From assembly GCF_030316895.1 (NCBI RefSeq), contig NZ_JASZYV010000003.1:806001-870000 (forward strand): 64,000 nt of DNA. Reading direction: 5' to 3'. Each line of letters starts with the position of its first letter. Position 1 is the stretch's first letter. Shown here piece after piece: positions 37,063 through 45,081 of this stretch. The translations under genes were made by a program, and so were the position numbers. The stretch comes from Variovorax dokdonensis (lineage in GTDB: Bacteria; Pseudomonadota; Gammaproteobacteria; Burkholderiales; Burkholderiaceae_C). Under the pieces are notes generated by a model that searched no databases, was not told where the DNA came from, and worked only from the letters and a program-made list of their open reading frames with translations.

Positions 37063-37542
37063 TCAGCTGTTGCTGCCCGCCTCGATCCCCCAACGCGCCA
37101 GCGCAGCGTCGTCGCTGGAGCGTGCGTCCACCCATCGGCCGCCTTCTGGCGTCTGCTCCTTCTTCCAGAACGGCGCCTGGGTCTTGAGGTAGTCCATCAG
37201 GAATTCGCAGGCCTGGAAACTCTGGCCACGGTGGGCGGAAGTGACCGCCACCATCATGATCTGATCGGCCGGCGCCAAAAGCCCAACGCGGTGGATGACA
37301 CGCGCACCCAGGATGTCGAAGCGCCGGTGCGCCTCGTCGATCATGGCTTCGATGGCCTTCTCGGTCATGCCGGGGTAGTGCTCCAGTTCCATCGAGGCCA
37401 CCTCGCTGCCGTCGTTGCGGTCGCGCACCGTGCCGATGAAGCTGCACACGGCGCCAACGCGGCCGTCATTGCCGCGCAAAGCGGCCACTTCGGCCTTGAG
37501 GTCGAAATCCTGGGTCTGGATGAAAACGCGCTGCTGGCTCAT
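37063..37542 (-). CDS. moaE: Molybdopterin synthase catalytic subunit MoaE
   Basis: Large subunit of molybdopterin synthase, which with MoaD-thiocarboxylate puts the two sulfurs onto precursor Z. At 159 residues it has the family motifs GAVCSFIGTVRDRNDG, LEHYPGMTEKAI, RVGLLAPAD, AHRGQSFQACEFLMDYLKT and FWKKE. The ATG at 37542 gives the expected N-terminus; 19 further residues upstream are open but not conserved. It lies 75 bases downstream of moaD and ends the molybdenum-cofactor gene run. Confidence 0.93.
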   Translation of the reverse strand: MSQQRVFIQTQDFDLKAEVAALRGNDGRVGAVCSFIGTVRDRNDGSEVASMELEHYPGMTEKAIEAMIDEAHRRFDILGARVIHRVGLLAPADQIMMVAVTSAHRGQSFQACEFLMDYLKTQAPFWKKEQTPEGGRWVDARSSDDAALARWGIEAGSNS

Positions 37543-37617
37543 GAGCGGATTGTTGCACTTCGCATGGCAAGAGACCGCCGCGACAGTGCGCCGCCGCAAG
37601 CCCCTGGTAAGCCGCGC

Positions 37618-37875
37618 TCAGCCGCCCGTGACGGGCGGGAAGAACGCCACTTCGCAGCCGTCTCGCAGGACAGCGTCTTCGCCGCTCATTTCCTGATCGA
37701 GGGCCATGCGCACCGCGCGTCCTCTCGCAAGCACCTGGGCGTAGACGCCACCACGTGCGATCAATTCGTCGCGCAGCTGCGCCAGGGTGGTGGCGGACGT
37801 GCTCAGCGTCTCGGCGCCGGTGGCCAGTGCCTCGCGCACCGAGGCGAAGTAGCGCAAGTGAATCTGCATGGTCAT
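37618..37875 (-). CDS. moaD: Molybdopterin synthase sulfur carrier MoaD
   Basis: Ubiquitin-like small subunit of 85 residues that ends in the required Gly-Gly, where adenylation and thiocarboxylation occur. IHLRYFASVREAL and VAFFPPVTGG are typical. The ATG at 37875 overlaps the moeA stop as ATGA; a second in-frame ATG lies two codons later. Coupled translation with moeA keeps both in the cofactor pathway. Confidence 0.93.
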   Translation of the reverse strand: MTMQIHLRYFASVREALATGAETLSTSATTLAQLRDELIARGGVYAQVLARGRAVRMALDQEMSGEDAVLRDGCEVAFFPPVTGG

Positions 37876-39134
37876 GCCAGCAAGGCGGCGAAAGGGATGA
37901 ACTGCACGTCGTCACCCACGCCGAAGGCATGGCCTGCCGGCGTGTCGATGACACCGTCCGCCCACACCGTCGAAGTGAGGACGCCCGAACTCTGGTTGGG
38001 AAAGAGATCGAGTCCGCCTTGATCGTTTCGGCGCGCACGCAGAAATTCGCGGCGGCGATCGGGACGAGGCCAATCGAAATTGGCGCGCATTGCGATCGTT
38101 GGCAGCGCCAGGTTGCTGGCGCCCTGCAGCTTGAGCAGGAATGGCCGCACCAGCAACAGGAAGGTCATGAAGCTGGACACCGGATTGCCCGGCAGGCCGG
38201 TGATATGGGCATTGCCAATCCGGCCATGCGCAAACGGCTTGCCCGGCTTCATGGCCACCGACCACAAGTCGAGCGAACCGAGCGCCTGAACGGCGGCGCG
38301 GATGTGGTCTTCTTCCCCTACCGACACGCCGCCCGTGGTGACGATGACGTCATTCGACTCGGCAGCACGGCGCAGGGCCTCGATGGTCGCTTCGCGTGTA
38401 TCTGCCACGATGCCGAGGTCGTTCACCTCGCAGCCCAGACGACGCAAGAGCGCACGCATGAAGAAGCGGTTGGAGTTGTAGATGGCCCCAGGCTTCATGT
38501 CCTGCGGTGCGACTTCGCCCGGCATCGCCAATTCGTCACCGGTGGACAGCAGTGCCACGCGCGGGCGCCTGGAAACCTCCAGCGCATCCATGCCAACGCT
38601 GGCGGCCAGCCCCAGCGCCTGCGGGGTCAGTCGTTCGCCGCGCTTGAGCACGACATCGCCCAGCGCGACGTCTTCGCCGGCGCGGCGGATCCAGCGGCCA
38701 GGCGCTGGCGGCAGTTCGATGCGCACGCGGCCGAATGCCTCGCCGTCGGCATCGAGCGCCGTCGTGTCTTCCTGCATCACGATCGCGTCGGCGCCCTCGG
38801 GCACCTGCGCGCCGGTGAAGATGCGTGCCGCCGTGCCTGCCACCAACGCCGATCCCACCGTGCCAGCCGGAACGCGTTGCGACACCGGCAGGACGGTACC
38901 TGGCTTGACGCAATCGGCGACGCGGACCGCATAGCCGTCCATCGCGCTGTTGTCGGCAGGCGGCACGGTCAGGGGCGAGACCACGTCCTGCGCCAGCACA
39001 CGTCCATCGGCCTCGAAGGTCGAGACCCTCTCGCTGCCCAAGCCCGCGCCGGCGCTTTCCAGCAGACGCGCGAGCGCCTCATCCAGCGACATCAGCGGCG
39101 GACGGGCGCGAGTGCCTGAAGGCCGGTCAGACAT
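37872..39134 (-). CDS. moeA: Molybdopterin molybdenumtransferase MoeA
   Basis: Inserts molybdate into adenylated molybdopterin. The 420-residue protein carries the family signatures PPADNSAMDGYAVR, ARIFTGAQVPEGADAIVMQE, LLSTGDEL, GIVADTREAT, VITTGGVSVG-type VIVTTGGVSVGEEDH and GLPGNPVSSFMTF. The ATG at 39134 (MSDRPSG) was chosen. It overlaps the last 8 bases of mobB, while an ATG 11 codons earlier would overlap more. Its stop is shared with the moaD start. Confidence 0.93.
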   Translation of the reverse strand: MSDRPSGTRARPPLMSLDEALARLLESAGAGLGSERVSTFEADGRVLAQDVVSPLTVPPADNSAMDGYAVRVADCVKPGTVLPVSQRVPAGTVGSALVAGTAARIFTGAQVPEGADAIVMQEDTTALDADGEAFGRVRIELPPAPGRWIRRAGEDVALGDVVLKRGERLTPQALGLAASVGMDALEVSRRPRVALLSTGDELAMPGEVAPQDMKPGAIYNSNRFFMRALLRRLGCEVNDLGIVADTREATIEALRRAAESNDVIVTTGGVSVGEEDHIRAAVQALGSLDLWSVAMKPGKPFAHGRIGNAHITGLPGNPVSSFMTFLLLVRPFLLKLQGASNLALPTIAMRANFDWPRPDRRREFLRARRNDQGGLDLFPNQSSGVLTSTVWADGVIDTPAGHAFGVGDDVQFIPFAALLA

Positions 39135-39672
39135 AGAGATCGGCGTTGTATTCGAACCGGTGCCCATTGCGAAGCAACCAGTCGACGATGCCGTCCACGT
39201 GGTTCAGATCGAGCAGCGGCAGGCCGGTGGCGTGAGGCAAGTGCTCAGGGGCGTCTGTGGCGATCGCACAGACGAAGTCATCTTCTGGATAAAGCACGGC
39301 ACGCTGCTCTTCACCCGGGGGCGATGGGCGCCACACTTCGATCTTGTGCAAGTCGCAGTCCCGAAAGCCTTCCACCAAGACCCAGTCGACGCCCTCGTAC
39401 AGCTCGGCGATGAGGTGATGAACGCTCAGTTGCGCGGGCTGCTCGAACTCGCGCATCAACACAAGGCGCTGGTCTGACGCGGCGACCACTTCGAAGGCTC
39501 CTGCCTGACGATGGCGCCAGGTGTCCTTGCCCGGATGGTCGACATCGAAGCGGTGATGCGCATGCTTGACCACCGACACGCGCTGCCCTTGCAGCTTGAG
39601 CGCGGGAATGAGCCGCTCCACCAGCGTGGTCTTGCCCGCACCGGAGTAGCCCGCAAAGGCGATCACGTTCAT
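39127..39672 (-). CDS. mobB: Molybdopterin-guanine dinucleotide biosynthesis protein MobB
   Basis: A 181-residue GTP-binding protein that assists MobA in making the guanine-dinucleotide form of the cofactor. The P-loop GYSGAGKTT is at residues 8-16, followed by VSVVKHAHHRFDVDHPGKDTWRHRQAGA, a family hallmark. mobA is not in the window. It starts 14 bases after thrC and its end overlaps moeA, so it links the threonine and molybdenum genes in one transcript. Confidence 0.9.
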   Translation of the reverse strand: MNVIAFAGYSGAGKTTLVERLIPALKLQGQRVSVVKHAHHRFDVDHPGKDTWRHRQAGAFEVVAASDQRLVLMREFEQPAQLSVHHLIAELYEGVDWVLVEGFRDCDLHKIEVWRPSPPGEEQRAVLYPEDDFVCAIATDAPEHLPHATGLPLLDLNHVDGIVDWLLRNGHRFEYNADLYV

Positions 39673-39686
39673 CGGAACTTGCCTGT

Positions 39687-41102
39687 TCAGTCGCAGTGTT
39701 CGGAAATGTAGCGCTTGACTGCCTCGACGTCGGACGGGAGCCGGGTGACCCGCTTGGGCAGATCCTCGATGCCGACGAATCGCTCCGGCCGATCGGGCTC
39801 ATGGCCGAGCGCCTCGACGATGCTGGCCGCAAACTTGATCGGCAAGGCCGTCTCGAGCACCACCATCGGAACACCGGGGGTCAGGTGCTCGCGCGCAGCC
39901 TTGAGGCCGTCTGCGGTGTGCGTGTCGATCAGCGTGGCAAAGCGCTTGTCGGTGTCGCGGATGGTGGCGATGCGGTCCTCGTGCGTGCTGCGGCTGCTGC
40001 GAAAGCCAAATCGCGTCGCGGCTTGCGCGAAGGCCGGATCGGTCCCGAGGTCGAAACGCCCCGCGCGCCCCAGTTCGTCCTGGAACAGCGTGCGGACCCG
40101 GTCGGTATCGCGGCCCAGCAGGTCGAACACGAAGCGCTCGAAATTGCTGGCCTTGCTGATGTCCATCGAAGGGCTCGAAGTCTCGTGCGTGTCGGCCGCG
40201 CCGCGCACGCGGTAGACGCCGGTGCGGAAGAACTCGTCGAGCACGTCGTTCTCGTTGGTGGCCACCACCAGCGTGTGGATGGGCAGGCCCATCTGGCGCG
40301 CCACGTGGCCGGCGCAGACGTTGCCAAAGTTGCCCGAAGGCACAGCAAAGCTCACCTGCCGGTTACTGCCTGCGGTCGCCTGGAAGTAGCCGGCGAAGTA
40401 GTACACCACCTGCGCCAGCAATCGCGCCCAGTTGATCGAGTTGACCGTGCCGATCTTGTACTTGCGCTTGAAGGCCAGGTCGTTGCTGACGGCCTTGACG
40501 ATGTCCTGGCAGTCGTCGAACACGCCAGCAACGGCGATGTTGTGGATGTTGGCGTCCTGAAGGCTGAACATCTGGGCCTGCTGGAATGGGCTCATGCGGC
40601 CATCCGGCGAAGTCATGAAGACGCGCACGCCCTTTTTGCCGCGCATCGCGTACTCGGCCGCGCTGCCCGTGTCGCCGCTGGTCGCGCCCAGGATGTTCAA
40701 CTCTTCGCCGCGCCGCCCCAGTTCGTATTCGAAGAGATTGCCCAGCAACTGCATGGCCATGTCCTTGAAGGCCAGCGTCGGGCCATTGGACAAGGCTTCG
40801 AGGTACACGCCGTCTTCCAGTTCGCGCAGCGGGACGATCTCCTCGGATCCGAACACCTCGGGGGTGTACGTCTTTGCACACAGCGCCCGCAGGTCGTCGG
40901 CCGGGATGTCGTCGATGTAAAGCGACAGGATCTCGAAGGCAAGTTCAGCGTAGGGCAATGCGCGCCAGCGTTCGAGCGTGGCAGCATCCACCTGCGGATA
41001 GCTCTCGGGCATGTAGAGGCCGCCATCGGGCGCGAGCCCCTCGAGCAGGATCTCGCAGAAGCGCCGGCGCTCCGGGTGACCGCGGGTCGACAGGTAGCGC
41101 AT
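39687..41102 (-). CDS. thrC: Threonine synthase
   Basis: Converts O-phosphohomoserine to threonine using pyridoxal phosphate. At 471 residues it is the long bacterial/yeast class, with MRYLSTRGHPERRRFCEILLEGLAPDGGLY at the N-terminus and the cofactor lysine K113 in PTLAFKDMAMQLL. The start ATG at 41102 shares its A with the hom stop codon (TGATG), a classic coupling arrangement. A GTG directly upstream is a possible but less likely start. Confidence 0.94.
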   Translation of the reverse strand: MRYLSTRGHPERRRFCEILLEGLAPDGGLYMPESYPQVDAATLERWRALPYAELAFEILSLYIDDIPADDLRALCAKTYTPEVFGSEEIVPLRELEDGVYLEALSNGPTLAFKDMAMQLLGNLFEYELGRRGEELNILGATSGDTGSAAEYAMRGKKGVRVFMTSPDGRMSPFQQAQMFSLQDANIHNIAVAGVFDDCQDIVKAVSNDLAFKRKYKIGTVNSINWARLLAQVVYYFAGYFQATAGSNRQVSFAVPSGNFGNVCAGHVARQMGLPIHTLVVATNENDVLDEFFRTGVYRVRGAADTHETSSPSMDISKASNFERFVFDLLGRDTDRVRTLFQDELGRAGRFDLGTDPAFAQAATRFGFRSSRSTHEDRIATIRDTDKRFATLIDTHTADGLKAAREHLTPGVPMVVLETALPIKFAASIVEALGHEPDRPERFVGIEDLPKRVTRLPSDVEAVKRYISEHCD

Positions 41103-42424
41103 CACGACAACTCTTCCTTGCGGATGCGAACGATGGGCGCCAGCACCGTTGGCAGGCCCTGCAGTTGCGCCAGCGCGTCGTCCAACGTGCCTTCGCGCGT
41201 ATCGTGGGTCAGGATGATGAGATCGGTCTGCGTCGAGCCTTCGCCACCGACTTCATCAGCCTCGCGCTGCAGCACGGCGTCGATGCTGATCCCGGCGCCT
41301 GCCAGCAGGCCGGTCACCTTGGCCAGCACGCCGGCCTCGTCCGCGACGCGCAGGCGCAGGTAGTAGCTGGTCACGACCTCGCGCATCGGCACGACTTGCA
41401 GATCGCTCATCGAATCGGGGTGGAAGGCGAGGTGCGGCACTCGGTGTTCCGCGTCGGCCGTATGCAGGCGGGTGATGTCCACCAGGTCGGCGATCACCGC
41501 GCTCGCGGTGGGCTCGCTGCCTGCGCCCTTTCCGTAGTAGAGCGTGGTGCCCACGGCGTCGCCCTGCACCACCACCGCGTTCATCGCGCCTTCGACGTTG
41601 GCCAACAGGCGCTTGGACGGCACCAGTGCGGGATGCACGCGCAGCTCGATGCCCGTGGCGCTGCGTCGCGTGATGCCGAGCAACTTGATGCGATAGCCCA
41701 GTTGTTCGGCGTACTTGATGTCCTGAGAGGCAAGCTTGGTGATGCCTTCGACGTGGGCACGATCGAACTGCACCGGCGTGCCGAACGCGATCGCGCTCAT
41801 CAGCGTGACCTTGTGGGCGGCGTCCACGCCCTCGATGTCGAAGGTGGGGTCCGCCTCGGCGTAGCCCAGTCGCTGCGCCTCCTTGAGGACGGTGTCGAAG
41901 TCCAGGCCCTTGTCCCGCATCTCCGACAGGATGAAGTTCGTCGTGCCGTTGATGATGCCGGCGATCCACTGGATGCTGTTGGCCGTCAGGCCTTCGCGCA
42001 ACGCCTTGATGATCGGAATGCCGCCCGCAACGGCAGCCTCGAATGCGACCATCACGCCCTTGGCATGGGCAGCCGCGAAGATCTCGGTGCCGTGCACCGC
42101 CAGCAGGGCCTTGTTGGCCGTGACCACATGCTTTCCGGCTTCGATGGCCTCCAGCACCAGTTGCTTGGCGATGCCATAGCCGCCGATCAACTCGATGACG
42201 ATGTCGATTTCCGGATTGGCAATGACAGCGCGCGCATCGTTCACGACCTGCACGGCGTCGCCCACGATCGACTTGGCACGCACGGTGTCGAGATCGGCAA
42301 CCATGGTGATCTCGATGCCGCGGCCCGCGCGGCGCTTGATCTCTTCCTGGTTGCGCGCCAGCACCTTGAAGGTGCCGCTGCCGACGGTGCCGATGCCTAG
42401 CAGGCCGACCTGAATGGGTTTCAT
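41102..42424 (-). CDS. hom: Homoserine dehydrogenase
   Basis: Reduces aspartate semialdehyde to homoserine with NAD(P)H. The 440-residue protein is monofunctional, without an aspartokinase domain. The dinucleotide-binding GLLGIGTVGSGTF opens it, the catalytic core includes GIPIIKALREGLTANSIQWIAGIINGTTNFIL, and a C-terminal ACT domain (about 355-435) suggests feedback control by threonine. It is translationally coupled to thrC. The aminotransferase gene lies 57 bases upstream. Confidence 0.95.
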   Translation of the reverse strand: MKPIQVGLLGIGTVGSGTFKVLARNQEEIKRRAGRGIEITMVADLDTVRAKSIVGDAVQVVNDARAVIANPEIDIVIELIGGYGIAKQLVLEAIEAGKHVVTANKALLAVHGTEIFAAAHAKGVMVAFEAAVAGGIPIIKALREGLTANSIQWIAGIINGTTNFILSEMRDKGLDFDTVLKEAQRLGYAEADPTFDIEGVDAAHKVTLMSAIAFGTPVQFDRAHVEGITKLASQDIKYAEQLGYRIKLLGITRRSATGIELRVHPALVPSKRLLANVEGAMNAVVVQGDAVGTTLYYGKGAGSEPTASAVIADLVDITRLHTADAEHRVPHLAFHPDSMSDLQVVPMREVVTSYYLRLRVADEAGVLAKVTGLLAGAGISIDAVLQREADEVGGEGSTQTDLIILTHDTREGTLDDALAQLQGLPTVLAPIVRIRKEELS

Positions 42425-42481
42425 GTTTCTCTCACTGGTTGCCGGGTGCCACAGGCGCCCGAAAAATTCTGATGGCCGGGC

Positions 42482-43708
42482 TCAGGTGCCGAATCGCTTG
42501 CGCTGCCGTTCCAGAAAGCGCGCGATGCGACCGATGGCCTCGCGAAGGTCTTCCTCATGCGGCAGGAACACGATGCGGAAGTGATCGGGCGTGGCCCAGT
42601 TGAAGCCGGTGCCCTGCACCAACATCACCTTCGTCTCCTTGAGCAACTCCAGGAAGAACAGCCGGTCGTCCTCGATCGGATAGACCTTCGGGTCGAGCCT
42701 GGGGAACATGTACAGCGCCGCGGTCGGCCTGACGCAGGTCACGCCCGGAATCGCGGTGATCAGTTCGTAGGCCAGGTCGCGCTGACGGCGAAGGCGACCG
42801 CCTTCTCGCGTCAGGTCGTTGATGCTCTGGTAGCCACCCAGGGCAGTCTGGATCGCCCACTGGCCCGGCACGTTGGCGCACAGCTTCATGTTCGAGAGCA
42901 TGTTCAGGCCCTCGATGTAGTCCGCTGCAGAAGACTTGTCGCCCGACACCACGAGCCAACCCGCCCGGTAGCCGCAGGAGCGATAGCTCTTGGACAGCGA
43001 ATTGAAGGTGAGCGTCAGGACATCGGTCGACAGGCTTCCCAACGCGATGTGCTGCATGTCGTCGTACAGCACCTTGTCGTACACCTCGTCGGCCAGGATC
43101 ACGAGGCCGTGTTCGCGCGCGATCTGCACGATGCCGCGCAAGAGGCTTTCCGGGTAGATCACCCCGGTCGGGTTGTTCGGGTTGATGACCACGATGCCCT
43201 TGGTACGCGGCGTGATCTTGGCGCGGATGTCGTCGAGGTCCGGCAGCCACCCCTTGGATTCGTCGCAGAGGTAGTGCACCGGGCGACCTCCGGACAGGCT
43301 CGTGACGGCCGTCCACAGCGGATAGTCGGGTGCCGGGAGCAGGAGTTCGTCGCCGTCGTCGAGCAACGCGTTGGTGGCCATGGCGATCAGCTCGCTGGCG
43401 CCGTTTCCGAGATAGATGTCTTCCAGCGTGACGCCCGAGATGCCTTGCTGCTGCGTGTAGTGCATCACCGCCTTGCGCGCCGCGAAGATGCCCTTGCTGT
43501 CGGAGTAGCCGGCCGAGTTGGGCAGGTTGCGGATCATGTCCTGCTGGACTTCTTCCGGCGCATCGAAACCGAACACCGCGAGGTTGCCGATGTTGAGCTT
43601 GATGATCTTGTGCCCGTCCTCCTCCATCTGTTTGGCGGCTTCCATGATGGGGCCGCGGATGTCGTAGAGCACATTGGCCAGCTTGGCCGATTTCTGGATG
43701 GTTTTCAA
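42482..43708 (-). CDS. alaA: Alanine-type aminotransferase, AlaA-like (TTG start)
   Basis: A 408-residue class I aminotransferase closely resembling E. coli AlaA, which makes alanine from pyruvate and glutamate: KLANVLYDIRGPIMEAAKQMEEDG, KLNIGNLAVFGFDAPEE, INPNNPTGVIY, the PLP lysine in SLSKSYRSCGYRAGW, and LVQGTGFNWATPDHFRIVFLP. The start is most likely TTG at 43708, because GGAGGG lies just before it and the protein then begins KTIQKSAKL as in relatives. An ATG 16 codons upstream gives a basic tail not seen in the family. It may lead the hom-thrC transcript. Confidence 0.88.
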   Translation of the reverse strand: MKTIQKSAKLANVLYDIRGPIMEAAKQMEEDGHKIIKLNIGNLAVFGFDAPEEVQQDMIRNLPNSAGYSDSKGIFAARKAVMHYTQQQGISGVTLEDIYLGNGASELIAMATNALLDDGDELLLPAPDYPLWTAVTSLSGGRPVHYLCDESKGWLPDLDDIRAKITPRTKGIVVINPNNPTGVIYPESLLRGIVQIAREHGLVILADEVYDKVLYDDMQHIALGSLSTDVLTLTFNSLSKSYRSCGYRAGWLVVSGDKSSAADYIEGLNMLSNMKLCANVPGQWAIQTALGGYQSINDLTREGGRLRRQRDLAYELITAIPGVTCVRPTAALYMFPRLDPKVYPIEDDRLFFLELLKETKVMLVQGTGFNWATPDHFRIVFLPHEEDLREAIGRIARFLERQRKRFGT

Positions 43709-43797
43709 AGTCCCTCCGCGTTTTGCGGCACTGGCCCGGGCGAGCCGTCTTCTCACTGGGGAAAACCTATAATTTGACCACAGATCGGATCCTCCGA

Positions 43798-44181
43798 ATG
43801 AAGCTCCAACCAGACAAATCCGACGCCCCGACCCTCACAGCACACGGCCCCGGCTGGGTCGCCATCAACAACGAGAAGGTGACCCGCAGCGTGGTCGTCG
43901 GCTCGCATGGGGAGCGCATGGACTGGCAATGCAGCCGCTTCGAAGACCTTGAGGCACGGCATTTCGAGCAATTGGCGGGTCTTGACGCCGAGTTGATCAT
44001 CTTCGGAAGCGGCAGTCGCATCCGATTTCCTCGGCCGGCTTGGTTGCGCGCGCTGATCGAGCGACGCACTGGTGTCGAAACCATGGACACGCCTGCGGCT
44101 TGTCGCACCTACAACATCCTCGCGTCCGAGGGGCGACACGTCGTCGTCGCCCTCTTGATTGAGGATGCCAATCAAGGCTGA
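43798..44181 (+). CDS. Mth938-like domain protein (DUF498)
   Basis: A 127-residue soluble protein of the Mth938-like/DUF498 family: ITAHGPGWV-type LTAHGPGWVAIN, then ELIIFGSGSRIRFPRP and GVETMDTPAACRTYNILASEGRHVVVALL. The family includes human AAMDC and the NDUFAF3 complex I assembly factor, but bacterial members have no settled role. A TATAAT box at 43768-43773 lies 25 bases upstream without a good -35. The divergent neighbour is the aminotransferase; bcp follows after 211 bases. Confidence 0.8.
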   Translation: MKLQPDKSDAPTLTAHGPGWVAINNEKVTRSVVVGSHGERMDWQCSRFEDLEARHFEQLAGLDAELIIFGSGSRIRFPRPAWLRALIERRTGVETMDTPAACRTYNILASEGRHVVVALLIEDANQG

Positions 44182-44392
44182 GCAAGCGGTTTCGCGGTAC
44201 AATCGCAGGTTGCAAACTGCTTGACCGGCCCCACTTTCTCATAAGACTCTTTGAGTCCATCGAGTGAGTGAATTACCGGCCGCGCAGATCGCCTTTTTCT
44301 GGGTTCGCGGTTTTTTCGTTCGTGCCCAGGCTTCAACGGCGAGCAACGACCAACCTTCCTTGCGGGGAATCTAAGCGGAGATACACAGATTC

Positions 44393-44866
44393 ATGGCGAT
44401 CGTTGTCAATAAACCAATTCCAGAGTTCGAAGCCACTGCAACGGGCGGAATCAAGGTCACCAATACCTCGCACCTGGGCCAAGTTCTGGTGATGTACTTT
44501 TACCCGAAGGACAATACGCCGGGTTGTACCACCGAAGCCATGCAATTTCGCGATCGCTTCAAGGACTTTGAAAAGGCGGGCGCTACCGTCTTCGGCGTTT
44601 CGCGTGACAACATGAAGTCGCACGAGGAATTCAAGACCAAGCTTGAATTGCCGTTCGAACTCATCGCCGATACCGAAGAGAAGATGTGCCACATGTTCGG
44701 CGTGGTCAAGAACAAGATCATGTACGGCAAGAAGGTGAAGGGCATCGAGCGCAGCACCTTCCTGATCGGTGCCGACGGCATCCTGAAGGCAGAGTGGCGC
44801 GGCCTCAAGGTGCCTGGCCACGTCGACGACGTGCTCAAGGCCGTCAAGACGCTCAAGAAGGCCTGA
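44393..44866 (+). CDS. bcp: Thioredoxin-dependent peroxiredoxin Bcp (PrxQ)
   Basis: A 157-residue thiol peroxidase that reduces hydroperoxides. The peroxidatic C45 is in DNTPGCTTEA. The resolving cysteine that E. coli Bcp has at position 50 is methionine here; the only other cysteine is C99, equivalent to E. coli C99. The enzyme therefore probably works in a 1-Cys mode or resolves differently. The 211-base gap upstream contains a GACTC-TTT-GAGTC hairpin (44245-44257) but no clear promoter. A perfect palindrome follows the stop and likely ends transcription. Confidence 0.9.
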   Translation: MAIVVNKPIPEFEATATGGIKVTNTSHLGQVLVMYFYPKDNTPGCTTEAMQFRDRFKDFEKAGATVFGVSRDNMKSHEEFKTKLELPFELIADTEEKMCHMFGVVKNKIMYGKKVKGIERSTFLIGADGILKAEWRGLKVPGHVDDVLKAVKTLKKA

Positions 44867-44881
44867 GCGTTCGTCGGAAAT

Positions 44882-44903
44882 CGACGCACCTGCAGGTGCG
44901 TCG
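44882..44903 (+). terminator. 22-base perfect palindrome downstream of bcp
   Basis: The arms CGACGCACCTG and CAGGTGCGTCG meet without a spacer and are followed by TTGTCC. It starts 15 bases after the bcp stop, so a Rho-independent terminator with a weak T tract is the simplest reading. The loop must form from the central TGCA. Confidence 0.55.
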
Positions 44904-45002
44904 TTGTCCGACGTTGGCAGTGTGCAACGCCGACGTTTTGCAGTCTCGCCTGGGGTGTATAGTGGCCTCATGCAGTTGACGCCCGCGTCCGCATCCACCT
45001 CG

Positions 45003-45034
45003 AAAAGCCGCCAGGGTCTTCCGGCGGCTTTTTT
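45003..45034 (+). terminator. Strong hairpin terminator 48 bases before phoH
   Basis: GCCGCC (45007-45012) pairs with GGCGGC (45023-45028), preceded by four A and followed by six T. It is too far from bcp to be its primary terminator, which appears to be at 44882. With a TATAGT box at 44958-44963 it could end a short RNA of about 65 bases, or attenuate the phoH transcript. No good -35 box is visible at the right spacing. Confidence 0.75.
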
Positions 45035-45081
45035 GTTTTCTGCAACTGCCCCCGGGTTATTTCCAGCGAGCTCAAGACCAC

